DNA from: Blastocystis sp. Blastoise | Lineage: Eukaryota; Sar; Bigyra; Opalinata; Blastocystidae | DNA: 64,000 nt | Assembly: GCA_039096225.1 (NCBI GenBank) | Contig: JBBPEB010000032.1 | Span: 124,001-188,000 of the forward strand | Direction of reading: 5' to 3' | Part shown: positions 1 through 20,723 of the stretch, piece after piece | How positions within the stretch are numbered: position 1 is the first letter of the stretch | Layout: each line of letters starts with the position of its first letter | Notes under the pieces: generated by a model | The model's input: the letters and a program-made list of their open reading frames with translations, nothing else | Told to the model about the DNA's origin: nothing | The model's database searches: none | Made by a program: the position numbers and the translations under genes

Positions 1-98
1 TTTCATGATTATTTTTCATATGAATTCTTCTTTCTGTTTCTAGACTTTTTTTATAAATTGTATTCATTTTCTTTGGAAACATTATATAAAATCTAGAT

Positions 99-1029
99 AT
101 GTCTAAATACGATCAACGTACTACTACCTTCTCTCCTGAAGGTCGTCTTTATCAAGTAGAATATGCTATGGAAGCTATTAACAACGCAGCTACTTGTGTT
201 GGTATCACAACTAAGGATGGTATTATTATCGCTGTTGAAAAGAAAATACCAAGCAAATTATTAGCTAAAACTGAAGAAAGCGAAAAGATCTATGTTTTAG
301 ATGATCATGTCATTTGTGCTGTTGCTGGTTTAACAGCTGATGCAAATATTTTACTTTCTGAAGCTAGAGAAGATGCCCAAGACTATTTATATAAATATCA
401 TCAACATAAACCTGTCGAAGAATTAGTACAAAAAATATGTACCTATAAACATTCTTATACTCAAGTTGGTGGTCTTAGACCATTTGGTGTCTCTTTCTTA
501 TTTGCTGGATGGGATAAACAATACGGATATCAACTTTATAACAGTGATCCTTCTGGTAATTATTTTGGTTGGAAAGCTCATGTCATTGGCGCAAATAATA
601 CAGTATGTATCATTGTCATTTCTTTATGAATCTAATTAATTATATACATATTATTTACTTTTTTATATCTATATTTATTTTTAGATTTTATTTATTTATA
701 TCGATATATATATATGTATATATAGATTGCTAAAGATTTATTAAAGAAAGAATACAAAGAAGATTGTAATCTCGATGAAGGTTTACAATTAGCTACTCGT
801 GTATTATATAAATGTATGGATGCAAATGAATTAAATAGCGATAAAATGGAATTTGCTTCTTTAAGATTGTATATATAAAAATATGTTATTTTTGTATTCG
901 TTTTCATATTTTTATATTTCTTTATATATATATAGAGTAAATAACAAGGTTAAATATCATTTATTCACTACAGAAGAAACAAATGAATTCTTCAAAACTA
1001 TTCCTGCTAATCTTTTAAATAAAGAATAA
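99..1029 (+). CDS. PSMA4: 20S proteasome subunit alpha-3 (PSMA4-type), three exons
   Basis: This gene encodes an alpha-ring subunit of the 20S proteasome, the cytosolic and nuclear protease core. Exons that join in frame are 99-602, 726-868 and 936-1029 and give 246 residues, close to the usual family length. The start has the alpha-subunit signature: a YDQRTTTFSPEGRLYQVEYA segment directly after the initiator, which gates the pore. GVITTKDG-like and GGLRPFGVS segments follow as expected for this family. The RTTTFSPEGRLYQVEYAMEA form fits alpha-3 (PSMA4, yeast Pre9) better than the other six alpha types. Introns are GTATGT...TATAG and GTATAT...TATAG. The stop is TAA and a convergent neighbour begins about 300 bases on. 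Assignment to the alpha family is secure; the alpha-3 paralog call is nearly so. Confidence 0.96.
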
Positions 1030-1324
1030 TAAATATTTTGCTTATTTTAAATTTTTTTAATATTTCTTTTCAACATATTATTTTTCGATATTTGTTTTGT
1101 TTTTTTTTTAATTTTTAACATAAATATATATATTCTCTATTATTTTTTTTATGAAAACAATGAATCATAATCATCAATAGTAATATTATTTATAGGAAAA
1201 AGATATATATATATATAAGAAAAGCTCTACAAAGTTCTTCAGTAAATCCCAATAAATATTAATATAAATACATTAAATATGAAAGATATAGATAAAACAT
1301 ATAATATTAAAAAAGAAAAAAAAG
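1030..1324. other. Short convergent intergenic spacer
   Basis: This A+T-rich spacer lies between the 3' ends of the proteasome gene and the mS23 gene. It holds poly-T and AT-dinucleotide tracts. No reading frame or RNA gene was recognised. Confidence 0.6.
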
Positions 1325-2643
1325 TTATAATTTTGGTTCATCAACATGTTGATTTATAATAGTTTGAAGACGTCGTTGTAAATCACCTTGAGGACTATAT
1401 ATATATATAGAGTATTTAGAAAGATTATTATAGATGTAAATATAAATTATTGATATAAAAAGATAGTTATATATAAGATAGATAATAATAATAGATATAA
1501 TCAAAAGATAATATAAAATAGATAATAATAATATAAACAAAAGATAATATATAAGAGAAATATAAACGCTACTCAATTATAGGAGAAAATGTAAAAAAAT
1601 ACTAATATATATATATATATATGAAAAAAATCTCAAATTTATATAGTAATAAAAGTATATAATATAATATATATATACGCAGTTTTCTTATAGTCTTCAA
1701 TAACTCTAGTTAATTGTATACCAATATCAAGTCGATCTCTCTCTTCTATCCATCTTTCTGCAAGACTAGGTAAGGGTTTCTCCTATATATATATATATAA
1801 TAGATAAAAATAAAGAAAATATATATGGAAATAAACTAATAATCATATTTTTTATATCATAAAGAACATATATCATATATAATTAAAAAGTTTAATAATA
1901 ATAATAATAATAATATATAACAAACATACAGGTTTTGTTTCTGTTTTACTTGTTGTTTCATTTGTATTTAAAACTGTGTTCTCCATAGAAGCTATATTAT
2001 TATCTTTAATTCCTTCTTCTGTAACAGGATTTTCTTCTTTTGGAACTGGTTTTGGAGTTAATTTACCACTTAAAATATCCATTTCTCTTAAAAACTCTTT
2101 TTCTACTTTTTGAAAAGCTTCTTTTTCAGATAAACCTTCATTCATCAATTTAATCTGCTTTTTTACAAAACGAGATGCTATCACTTGTGAAGATTGAGCA
2201 TATTGATTAGTAAAATCTTCAAAATGATAAGGATACTTTTTCATAAAAAACCTATTTATATCATATAATTTAAATATAATTATTAAAAAGTATCAACCGC
2301 TAATATAAATTATAATACAAGAAAAAATAATAATTTATGAACAATTCGATCCATAATACAAATCTTATTAAATAAAGATGCTCCTTATTAACAAAGAATA
2401 AGAATAAATTCATGAATACATACTTCATTAAACGTCTAGGTTCGACATCGAGTTCTCTAAGACTACCTTTTACTCTATACATAGTAAGAGGTGGATTTAA
2501 ACGAAGTGGATCATAAAATGCAGGCTATAAAAAATGAATTTATGTAAAATCTATAGTATATAACATACTCTTTGAGTAATGAACCCTGTCTTTAATTGAA
2601 GTTGAGTTAATCTGAAAACACCACCAATATTAGGAACCTTCAT
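1325..2643 (-). CDS. MRPS23: Mitochondrial small-subunit ribosomal protein mS23
   Basis: This is a component of the small subunit of the mitochondrial ribosome. Five exons on the minus strand join in frame: 2643-2569, 2524-2424, 2251-1930, 1782-1679 and 1394-1325, giving 223 residues. The N-terminus has the family pattern of a short hydrophobic start, a GFITQRPAFYDPLRLNPP segment that matches the KEKPLWFDVY...FPP block of mS23/Rsm25, then an RVKGS segment. A later FVKKQIKLMNEGLSEKEAF helix matches the FVEKY...LGETDEEKLF region of animal mS23. A charged Pro/Glu/Thr-rich linker and a basic C-terminal helix follow. All introns are GTAT...TATAG. The start codon is the first ATG before the conserved block. 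It is divergently paired with the bromodomain gene. The identification rests on family pattern recall and is probable rather than certain. Confidence 0.78.
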
Positions 2644-3018
2644 CTTGAATTTTTCTTTTTTTATATATATAAATATATCAAGAATAATCACAACAAAAGA
2701 GGTGTATAAAATAAAAAACAACTTTTTTGTTACTCATTTCTACTTTTGTAAATTATCAAGAATATATTGGAATTAACACTACAAAAAACAAAATAATCAA
2801 AATATATTATAAATACTAGTCAGCCCCAACAAGACATACTCTGGATTATTTTCAGTTTCTTTGATTAAAATAAAGTTATTTTCAAATTTTGAGTATAAAC
2901 AATTGATATTATCATGAATACAAATTATTTAATAAGAACTACCTATTTCTTCAATCTTATTTAGTTATTCTTTCTATTTTCATAAGTTTACATTTTAAAT
3001 CTGAAATTATAAAAGAAA
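2644..3018. promoter_or_regulatory. Divergent promoter region of mS23 and the bromodomain gene
   Basis: These 375 bases separate two start codons that point away from each other, so the stretch must contain both promoters. It is A+T-rich. No motif could be assigned with confidence. Confidence 0.5.
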
Positions 3019-6161
<3,143 letters not shown>

Positions 6162-7200
6162 TTTTATTTATATAGAATTGAATCATAACAATAATCATTG
6201 TTCTATTGTATATAATAGAACAAATTTTTTTCAATTTTTTCTTTTTAAATTGTTCTTTTATTATTTCATGCTATTTATATTAAATAATCATTATTAATAG
6301 TATTCTTATAATTATTTAAATAATTATTAACATATATATATTTTTTATTAGCACTCAACATTTCTATTAGTGTATATATATAATAATAGTAAGCTAAAAT
6401 TTATTGTATTATAAATATTCGTAATAAAACAAATAAATTCTATTGACTCATTTGATTATAAAAACATGATATTCTTTTTATTAACATGAATTACTGTTTT
6501 CAAATTCGTCATAAAAACATGAAACAAACACCATTTATAAAATTTGTACAAGTTTTTATATATATGAAAAAAAATGTCACCGATTTATTGTGATAATACA
6601 TTTAAATAAGCATTAGATAAAATATTTCATAAAAATATCCATAGTGATAATATTTATATATATATATACTAATATAAAAGTATTAATAAACTATTAAATA
6701 AATAATATCAAAAAAGAATGAATCGTTCAAAAAGATTATGTTTATATATAAATTAATTAAAAACAATGAATGCATTAATATATGTTATATTATATATGTA
6801 TAAATTTACAAAAAGTAATTATAATATAACAAAACTTGCAAAATAAGAGTTAATATAGAAACAATAATTTTAAGTACATAAATAGTATATAATAAGAGAG
6901 AATAAAAACATTACAAAATAAATATAAAAATGAAATAGGTGATATAATAAAGAATGAATATATATATATAAGTAGTAAAAAAAAGTATTTAATTATGATA
7001 TATAAATAACAATTTATATATACATAGTCACCAGAAAAGTACAAAATAGATTGTGTTCATAAAATAAAATCAAAATTTATAAGTATATATACAAAAATAA
7101 ATATATATGTATATATATAAAACAGGTATATATAAAGAACGTGAAAAAAGATAAAAAATAAAATATAGTCATAAGAATGATCACATGCTTGTGAGTATCT
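6162..7200. other. Convergent intergenic region, about 1 kb
   Basis: This lies between the 3' ends of the bromodomain gene and the mannosidase gene. It is extremely A+T-rich with AT-dinucleotide runs and poly-A or poly-T tracts. Reading frames here are short and have simple composition. Nothing is recognisable as a gene. Confidence 0.6.
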
Positions 7201-11683
<4,483 letters not shown>

Positions 11684-12509
11684 TCTTTTATTGTCTGTTC
11701 TCAAAAAAAGCAGCAAAGAAAAAAGAATTGAATGTGTATGAAAATGACAAGAATTTTTTACGGAAATGATGATAAGATATTCGCGGTAATCTTTATTTGT
11801 TTCCTCATTTTTTATCATTACTCGAATCTGCCGTCATTATGTTTAGTGCTGAAAGTTTTTATATATGTCTCTAGTCTATGGAGGATAAATGCAATAATAT
11901 ATAGAAGTTGGTCTAATTATCTCTTTGAAATCAAGTGATGATATATATAAGACAAGGCGACTAATCAAAACTTTTCTATGTAATTTATATATAGTCATAA
12001 GTTAGAGTGTTAGTATGTATCAAGATGATGATGAATATTATTTGAGAAAATATATTAATAGTAAATTTAGAAGACATTTTGAATAATGATGACATTTTCG
12101 AGAAGTGAGTATTATACATACTTTTTACATATAAATACTACAGTGAAAAAAATAATAAAAAAACAATAACAAGAGAATATTTTCATATAAACAATATTAA
12201 TAAAAAAAGAGAAGTGAAAGAAAAAATAACGTTTGATGAAATAATATATTATATATAAATTGAAAATGAATTCATGATGTCCATAAGGAAAATATTAATA
12301 TTGAAATAGAAATGATAAGAAAAAAGATGAAAAATAAAGAAATGAAAAAACAAATAGAAAAAGAAGGGATAAAAATGGATTACTTATTTGATAACATAAT
12401 AATAGAATAAATGAAATAAAATTATGTTAGGTTCTATAAAGAGGGTAATGAATGATGAAAAATTATATAGAAATTATAAAAGGAAAGAAAAGAAAGGGAA
12501 AATATTTAA
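11684..12509. other. Intergenic region upstream of the mannosidase gene
   Basis: Two minus-strand genes lie in tandem here. The part next to 11683 should hold the mannosidase promoter and the far part the 3' flank of the WD40 gene. There is a 23-codon frame at 12013 and other short frames, none convincing. No RNA gene was seen. Confidence 0.5.
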
Positions 12510-15500
12510 TTAACATATTTTATTGTTTTTTTCAAGAGGAATAGGATGTCTATAGAAGAAGAGAATATAAAGAATAGAAATAGTTATAATAAATGTATTA
12601 TTATTATATTATATTTATTATTATTATTATATTTATTATTATTATTATACTTTATTATTATTATATATATATACCTGACAGTAGATTCTAGAATGCCTAC
12701 AGTACCATGTTCAGTACCATATACAAGGCCGTCAATTCGTGGACTCCAAATAGCAACATTCGTATCATACATCATTCGAAAACGTTCACACTATAAATAG
12801 AAGTATAATGTATAGAATATAAAACAAATAGAACACTATGTGTATTGTTTATAAATAAAATGATAATACTTATAACTCTATAATATATGAATGAAAAATA
12901 AAATGATAATACTTATAATTTTATAAATATATGAATGAAAAATAACACATAATAATTATAATTTTATAAATATATGAATAAATAAAATTATTATAATAAA
13001 ATCGATATAAAAATAAGCAAATAGATTTACCATGATTTTCCAATCAGCAATTCTATATATACGAATAAATGGTGCAGGCATAACTGTAGGACAAGATACA
13101 GTTTTACTATATATGGAGAAAATAATTATATAATATTATTATTAAAATGGTTATAAAGCAGTTATAATGATTATTATTAATATTTTCAAAGAAATAATAA
13201 TTATATCACAATAATTATAAAAATGATATTATAAATAAATACTCTTTTTGTGTTCCTAGTAATAAATAGTCATTTGAAGTACTGATAAATAATGACGGAA
13301 TAGCTATAGAATCTATAATCACAATAGTATAATATTTATAATTGTTACATATATACTTTATAAAAATTACAATATGATTATTATTATGATATAATAAGAA
13401 AATAGAACAGTTTATAATTATAATAATAAATATAAATGCTACTAATAAACTGTATTTACAATAATTCTAATATATATATATATATACCACTTAAATAATG
13501 TTCATCAAGAATAGTTCCAAAATTATGTTGTTCTAAAGAAAGAATAACAATTTTAGTTTTTGCATTTGTAGCTACTTCTTGATTATACATTATACTTTGT
13601 TGTTGATTATTATAATTTCTATTTAAAGGAGGAAGAGAATTTATGGAGGGAATAGATCCATGATGGCGGGAAGAAGCAAAAGTTGGCGGGGTCGTTGGGG
13701 GGGTCATATTCTTCCTCTTAAACATACGAGAAATATTAACTATATATAATATATATAGTAGCTAATGTATATATAAAGGAAATAATATAATAAATGTATT
13801 TATTATATATATATATAATAATCCTATAATATACAAAACTCAAGAAATGTTTTTTTTCTATTACCATTTTCTGCATCCAATTCATTATTATTATTGTTAT
13901 TGTTGTTGTCATTATTGTCATTATTATTATTATTGTTGTCATTATTATTATTATTATTATTATTATTTGATGGTTTTCTAGAGTTTATTGTTTTTGAAGC
14001 ATAATTAACGGAGTTATTAAGAGAATAAGAGGGAGGAGTGACATTAACCGATATTCGAGAAGATACACCAGTAGTAGTAGTAGCAGCAGTAGCAGAAGGA
14101 GGGGTAATAATAGGAGTAGAAAAAGAATTAATATTTGGAGGAGGAGGAAGGTTAAAAGGAGGAGTATTATTATTATCATTATCATTTCCATTATTATTAA
14201 CCAAATTATTATTATTATTCTTATTAATCAAATTATTATTATTATTATTATTATTATTAATAGTTGGAGGAGGTGTGACAGGAGAGACTGTAGGTGTTAA
14301 TACACGAGGTGTCATTGACATAGATATAGTAGAAGAAGAAGTAGAAGAAGAATACTGTCTCGTACTTCCAGCTCCAGGAGAACGCGGGCGTATACTATTG
14401 GAATTCGTGGAATTAATGATATGATTGGATGTAATGGAAGGAGTAGGAGTAATAGAATTCCTATAAATGTAGCCAGTTTGAGGGGTCGCTGCTGTATAGA
14501 GAATGGGTGTTTGTGCATCGACAGAAGAAGAAGGAGTAGCATCGCTATATATATAGATATATATTAGTACTAATATATATAAGAATATAGTGAATAAGTA
14601 TATATTTAATAATAACAATATAGTGAATAATAATATGTATAAGAATAAAAGATATAAGAAAATATACTGTAATAATAATAATAACATAGAGAATAAAAAG
14701 AAATAATAGAAGAATAAAAATACTATATATATATAAATATATACACGATGAAGATAACTTTGGTTGAATCATTTGAGATTGCAATCCCTCTGTCGTTAAA
14801 TAATTTACAGTTCGTCATTAACAGCTGCATATCGGAAAGAGTCATATTCTTGATATCCTGTATATATATATATATATTATAAATAATATAGTACAAACAA
14901 TTGTAAATATATATATACAATAGAAAAGCTATGTAATGATAATTTAATATGAGATGTCTGAACTGGAGATTTTTGAAGACCTATATATATAATATATAAC
15001 ATATACTATATAATAAATAATATATATATATACAACATAGTATTTTAGTTCCATTAGCATATAAAGAAGTGAATCGAATGACATAGGGAACAAATTTAGC
15101 AATCATGACGGGTGTAGACGACTTCTATATAGATAGATATAGATATAGATATAGATATAGATATAGATATAGATATATAGAGATAGATATAGATATAGAT
15201 ATAGAGATAGATATAGATATAGATATAGATATAGAGATAGATAGAGATAGACAGAGATAGATAGAGATAGATATGGAAATAGAAATAGAAATAGGAAGAG
15301 ATAGAGATAAAAATAGAGGAAGATATAGAGATATAAATAGAGATATAAAATAGAGATATAAATAAATATATTTATAGATATTTATAGATAGAGAAAAAGA
15401 TATAGAGATAAATATTTTTTGATAGATATAGATATAGAGATAGATATTTATAAATAGATACAGACAGAGAAAGAAGAAAAAGATAAATAATTAAACAAGA

Positions 15501-16496
15501 ATAGATATATAAAAAGATAGAGAAAGACATTTATAAAAAAGAAAATGTGAAAAAAAAATAAACAATAATAACATATTGTTATAGAAATGTTAAATAATTT
15601 TATTATAATAATAGAACTACATAAATATGGTACAAAGAAATATATATATATATATATATATTTACTTTGTACCACCAGGCAAATAAATAGCAATTACATG
15701 ATATTAATACACATTCTTCACTATATATATAAACATCAGCAACTATAATAGATAAGTAAGCAATATATATTTTATAGATATTTCAACAAATATCAACAAT
15801 ATTAAAATCCATAAATAGTTCATCACAACAATAATATAATATAATATATATATATATACGTAGGATGAAATTCAACACAAACAACAGGTTTTTCTCTATC
15901 TGCAGTTGTTCTATATAATATTTTACCTTTTTTCCAATTCCATATAATAACACTGGAAGTTAAATCGCCAGATACCAAAATATCAGGATCCGTTTTTGAA
16001 AACTTTACGCACCAGGGAGTTCGCACGTGACCTGTTAACACCTAAAATTGCATACATAACATTATATATTCATAATATTTTTTTATATATATTTTTTCAT
16101 AATTTAAACAATATTCAATAATTATAAAATTTAAATAATACAAACATATATACTCGATGTATAGTTCCATCTGGAAAACTGATTATTCGAATTGTATGAT
16201 CTCCATGTGACGAAGCAAACCAACGACTATAATTATGAAATAAAAATATATAGCAGAATAATTAAATTGTCCATAACAAGTAATGTACATACCCATCAGG
16301 AGAGAAATCGATAGCAATTGTTGTTCGAACAAATTGTGGTTGACTAAATTTGACTTGCCTTTCTGTAAACTATATATAAAATATATAAATCAAAATGTAA
16401 TAAATGAAAGCATACTTCTTGAACACAACGACTTTCACAAAAACTTTGAATATACTCTTTCTCGTTTGGAAACGATACATTTTCTTTAGATAGCAT
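12510..16496 (-). CDS. AMBRA1-like WD40-repeat protein
   Basis: This is a predicted WD40 scaffold related to AMBRA1/DCAF3. In animals AMBRA1 works with CUL4-DDB1 ubiquitin ligase and in autophagy. ATG 16496 opens an exon leading to IDFSPDGRWFASSHGDHTIR and then LTGHVRTPWCVKFSKTDPDI, SGDLTSSVIIWNWKKGK and a VCVEFHPT block. The GHxRTPWCVxF stretch is the AMBRA1 hallmark. After a second blade-like segment (about 15115-14760) comes a long low-complexity exon (about 14560-13870), rich in Pro/Thr/Ser and then Asn. The C-terminal exons return to structured sequence, with YLLLGTQKE, FRMMYDTNVAIWSPRIDG and GTEHGTVGILEST resembling a closing WD blade. The last exon reads HPIPLEKNNKIC then TAA. This is the usual AMBRA1 plan of WD40 split by a long disordered insert. 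Function is inferred from family only. Confidence 0.75.
13870..14260 (-). repeat. Asn-coding trinucleotide repeats within an exon
   Basis: Runs of AAT and AAC on the coding strand give poly-Asn stretches in the disordered middle of the AMBRA1-like protein. This is the opposite strand sense from the intronic TTA tracts. Confidence 0.85.
15124..15445. repeat. GATATA-type hexanucleotide satellite in an intron
   Basis: Roughly 300 bases of GATATA/GATAGA hexamers decay into degenerate copies. They occupy the large intron between the LFAWWYK exon and the SSTPVMIAKF exon of the AMBRA1-like gene. Confidence 0.85.
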
Positions 16497-17204
16497 AGAT
16501 CAATGATAAAAGAATCATACTGTATTTCCTATTAAATAATAGTTTGGTAATACTCGTGGCTGCCCTAAAAACAGTGATATATTACTTCTCTATTAAATGT
16601 GTACTGTTCTCTATGATACATATTCAATATGACTTGAATAAAATGTGAAGAAGAACGAAAGATCCGCTGAAAACAATCAAATATTAAAAAAATTATAAAC
16701 TGAGAAAGATTTAAAAAACACGTTGATTCTGTGGAATTCCCATAATTTTGTTTTATTCTTGCTTTGTAGTTTTTCGTGTTTGAATACCTTTTACAATAAA
16801 CAATAGCAGACATAAAGAACATATTCATATAGGGAACACTTGCTTTGTTCATAATCTTTCAGATTATCTTAGATCTACGTCATTTGTTGTCAAATGTTAA
16901 AGATATGATTATGATAAATGAAATACGTTAATAATAAAATGTTTCCAATATGGGCTACATTCATGAAAACAGTTTCGGAACATTTAATATATCTGTTTTT
17001 TATTAAATAAACACAATTGTCTTCAAGTTATGTTATACTATTTCATTATAAAAAGAAATATTTTCTTTGTTGCATAAAAATCGAAAATAAAATAAAATAA
17101 ACGCATCAATAACTTAAAATACCCCATAAAACAATTAATAAATTGAATAAATAGTAAAAAAAAAAACATAAAATTTGATAATTCAAATATAATGATTATA
17201 AATA
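16497..17204 (-). other. Ambiguous region, possible short gene at 16565-16852
   Basis: A minus-strand frame from ATG 16852 to TAG 16565 would encode 95 residues. Base composition is more balanced than in nearby spacers. Part of it reads well in the +1-shifted frame (a KTKLWEFHRINRIFRSSS-like join if GTGTTT...TTTCAG at about 16719-16678 is an intron). Neither reading matches a family I know, and I could not build a consistent model to the start. The rest of the stretch is A+T-rich 3' flank of Der and promoter of the WD40 gene. Confidence 0.25.
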
Positions 17205-20200
17205 TTACTCTCTTGGTTCACTAGCTCTTATATATATACGGATTGGAATACCATTATATCCAAATTCCTGACGAAGGCCTGTTTCCAAATAACTATATAT
17301 ATAGTTAAAAATTGAAGTACATAAAATATGTATAGTTTTATATGTGTATTTATTATATATATATGTAAATATACCGAATATAAGTGTCACTAACAGAGTT
17401 TCTATTACTAAAAACCACAAATGTTGGAGGTCTTGTCTTGATTTGAGTTATATACCTATAGAATTATATATATATAAATAATATTTGTTATATAATAAAA
17501 TGATATATAATTCTAATTCTTAATAATTTAAAATATAATACTATTTTTCTTATATGTATATATATACTTTAATTTAACTTCTCTCCCGTTATCTCTTGGA
17601 GGTGTTTGTCGTTGAACAGCATCCCTTAGCCATCTATTCAGGATTCCCGTGGAAATACGGGTTCTCCATTTCATAAATTGATCTATAGAGACATCAAAGA
17701 AACTATCTATTCCGACTCCTGTTAATCCTGATAATAATAATGTAGGAGAACGACCGATCTATATATATATATATATATATATATTAATTATTATTAATAA
17801 TAAATGTAATCATAAATATAATAAAATAATAATAGTTGTTTTCCTAATAAATATAATAATAAATATATATTATATAATTAACAAATATTATTTTTAAAAA
17901 ATGCTAAAAAAGCGAATGAATATACTAATAAAAATTTGAATTTACATATAAATATATTTAATAGTATACTATAAGAATATACTTGAGGTAAAAACTTATA
18001 TATATATTGAATAAGTGCCTTCTTAACAGCCGAAGGGTCTGAAAATAAGTCAGCCTTGTTTAAGCAAACAAATAATGCTTTGCCTTCATCTATAGCCTAT
18101 AATATTATATATATAAGTAAAATAAGCAAAGTATAATATATATAATAGTATACATGTATTTATAGTAAAACATAAAATATAGAAAAATAAATAAATATAT
18201 AATTCATCAAAGTATATATATTTATATGATTGTATCCAATAGATAATAATAATATAGTATATATATATACTTTATTTGCGAAAGTAAGTTCTTCTCTAGT
18301 CAGTTGTTTCTCTCCATCTAATAATAAGCACACTACATTACTTAACGAGATAGATTTATAGGTATTCCAAATAGATAATGAATTAGCTGTCTTTTCACCA
18401 TGATAAGCATTCTTCTGAATACCTATATATATAAGTAATATAAATAATAATAATAATTTATATATATATATACCTGCTGTATCTACTAATTTTATATTTC
18501 TACCTTTATATTGAATATGTTCAATAACACTATCTCTTGTCAATCCTATATATAATATGTTATTAATTATATATAGTATACAATTAATATTATATATTAT
18601 ATAATATATAATATATAATATGTATAAGAAGACCATAGTTATATATATAAATACCAGGTAGTTCTCCTGTAATAAAACGTTCTTTTCCAATTAATTTATT
18701 TAGAAGCGTCGACTTCCCGCTATTTGGACGTCCAATAATACATAAAGAAAGTTCCTCGTCATCCTATGTATATATATATATAAGGATAATGAAGATACTC
18801 TTATAAATATATAATATATAATACTATATATATAAAAGATAAAAGAAAAAAATACTGATTCTATTTTAATAAATATATATTTATTTAATGATTAATTATT
18901 AGAAAACAATAAATATTATATAATAATAGATAAGATATATGTTTATATATACAAGACATGGCTTTCTAGTTAATATATCTATTGATTTATATCCTTGTTG
19001 AGTATATATATCATTTGACGAAAGACTTACTTCGTCATCGACTGGATTCATATTTATCTCCTTTTCAGCCTGTTTCAGAACCTCCTCAAGGGATTTATCC
19101 GTTTCATTATTCTATAGAATATATATATATATATAGAATTTGAATTATTTATTAAAGTGAATTATAATAATAATAAAATAAACTTTGTATATAAAATATT
19201 TATATACAATTAGTTTTGTTTCTTGGGATAAAATATCAAAAATATCTAACATTCCTTCACCTATATATAATATAGAATATATATAGAATTCCTTAGAATA
19301 TACCATGTTCCGCAGAAATGCCAATAGGAGCACCAAAACCAAGGGAATAGACGTCTTTTAAGATATATTCAAAATTAGAAGAATTTACAATATAATTGCC
19401 TTCGCACTATATATATATATATTAGATAAGAAAATAGTATAATTCTTGTATAGGATAAGAGAAATAGAATCGTAATATTAGAATAAGTATATATACTTAT
19501 AAAGTACAATAAAAAAAATGTACAAATAATTATAGAATTATGTATATATATATACTTTATTCAAAACAACTTGAACTTTGAAATTATTATGTTTCATCGA
19601 AGATCTCAGCCATCTGAAGAAATAAGAACAGAAATAAGATCAAATAATATTCAATATATATAAGTATATACAAACAAAAATATATATAAGTTGCAATAAA
19701 AACTATTTAAATAGTAAATACAAAAAGTCATAAACCATTATATATATATATTTTACCTTGCAATATCTTTATCCTGTGGAGTAACTCCTTCTCGAATATC
19801 CAATAAGAATAGAATTATATTACTTTCAAGTAACGCTTGCGAAGTCTGGAAATTAATTGCAGATTCAATACTATAGAGTATAATAAGTATAATAATAAAT
19901 ATAGGAAGAAGAATAATAAGGATAAAAATAAGTATAATGATAGCATAATAGTAGTACTAAACATAATATTAAACATAATAAACATAATATTAAACATAAT
20001 AAACTAATAATAAACATAATAAACACAACAATAAACATAATAATAAATAGTATAAACATTATAATAAACATTATAAACATAATAAATATAATAATATATT
20101 ATGAATATTATAAACCTAATAATATATACGATCCTTCTTTAGGTTGCATCCACACACCACCTGTATCTATTAAATGAAATTCTAAGCCAGATATACGTCC

Positions 20201-20723
20201 CTATAAAAATATATTTATGAAAATAGAATAGACAGAATTTTAAAAAATAAAAAAGACGAAAAAACATACTTCACCTTCTCTTCTATCTCGTGTTGTATTC
20301 ATTTCTTTACATACAATAGCATCACGACTTTGTGATAATCTATTGAAAAGAGCTGATTTACCCACATTAGTACGACCAACAAGACAAACAGTTAATTTGT
20401 TAGACAAATTATTGATTGAATCATTATTCTTTTTATTCTTATGAACTCTACATTTTATATAAAGAAAAATTAAATATATGTACATACTCAACTATTTTAT
20501 ATTTATCCAAATCACTAGAATACATTCTGAAAAACGCATTTGTTTGCATAAAAGGCAACATTCTCAATGTTTGCAATGTTCTCACACCTTTTTCTGCAAT
20601 CATAGATTTGTTAATCGAATAACCCAATTGACGTGAGAACACATTTCGACAAATAGAAGGTGCTCCTCTACTTGACATCACTTTCCTAGCACCTTTTATA
20701 TATAATCTACTTGCAATATTCAT
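17205..20723 (-). CDS. der: Der/EngA double-domain GTPase, probably mitochondrial
   Basis: In bacteria Der helps assemble the large ribosomal subunit. Eukaryotic copies act in mitochondria or plastids. The start at 20723 ([20 protein letters not shown]) gives a basic, Ser/Arg-rich leader with no acidic residue for about 30 positions, typical of organelle import. G domain 1 has [12 protein letters not shown] (P loop), DTGG, and LNK split by an intron from CEGN. A linker with acidic residues follows. G domain 2 has [26 protein letters not shown] and LNKAD. The KH-like C-terminal domain ends in a GIPIRIYIR-type block, then TAA. About ten introns of GTATAT...TATAG type interrupt it. Bacterial contamination is excluded by the introns. 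Two P loops in tandem make the Der assignment firm; location is inferred from the leader. Confidence 0.93.

Noticed and set aside
1000-1060. Stop codons completed by polyadenylation, as reported in Blastocystis
   Set aside because: Every gene end I traced (proteasome, mS23, mannosidase, Der, L26, PEN-2 and others) has an encoded stop codon. I did not see the downstream T/G-rich motif placed consistently.
12013-12085. 24-codon frame (starts MYQDDDEYYLRK) upstream of the mannosidase gene
   Set aside because: It is short, has no recognisable partner exon and lies in A+T-rich spacer. Chance is the better explanation.
17205-20723. Bacterial contamination as the source of the Der gene
   Set aside because: About ten introns with the same signals as its neighbours and an import-type leader show it is nuclear.
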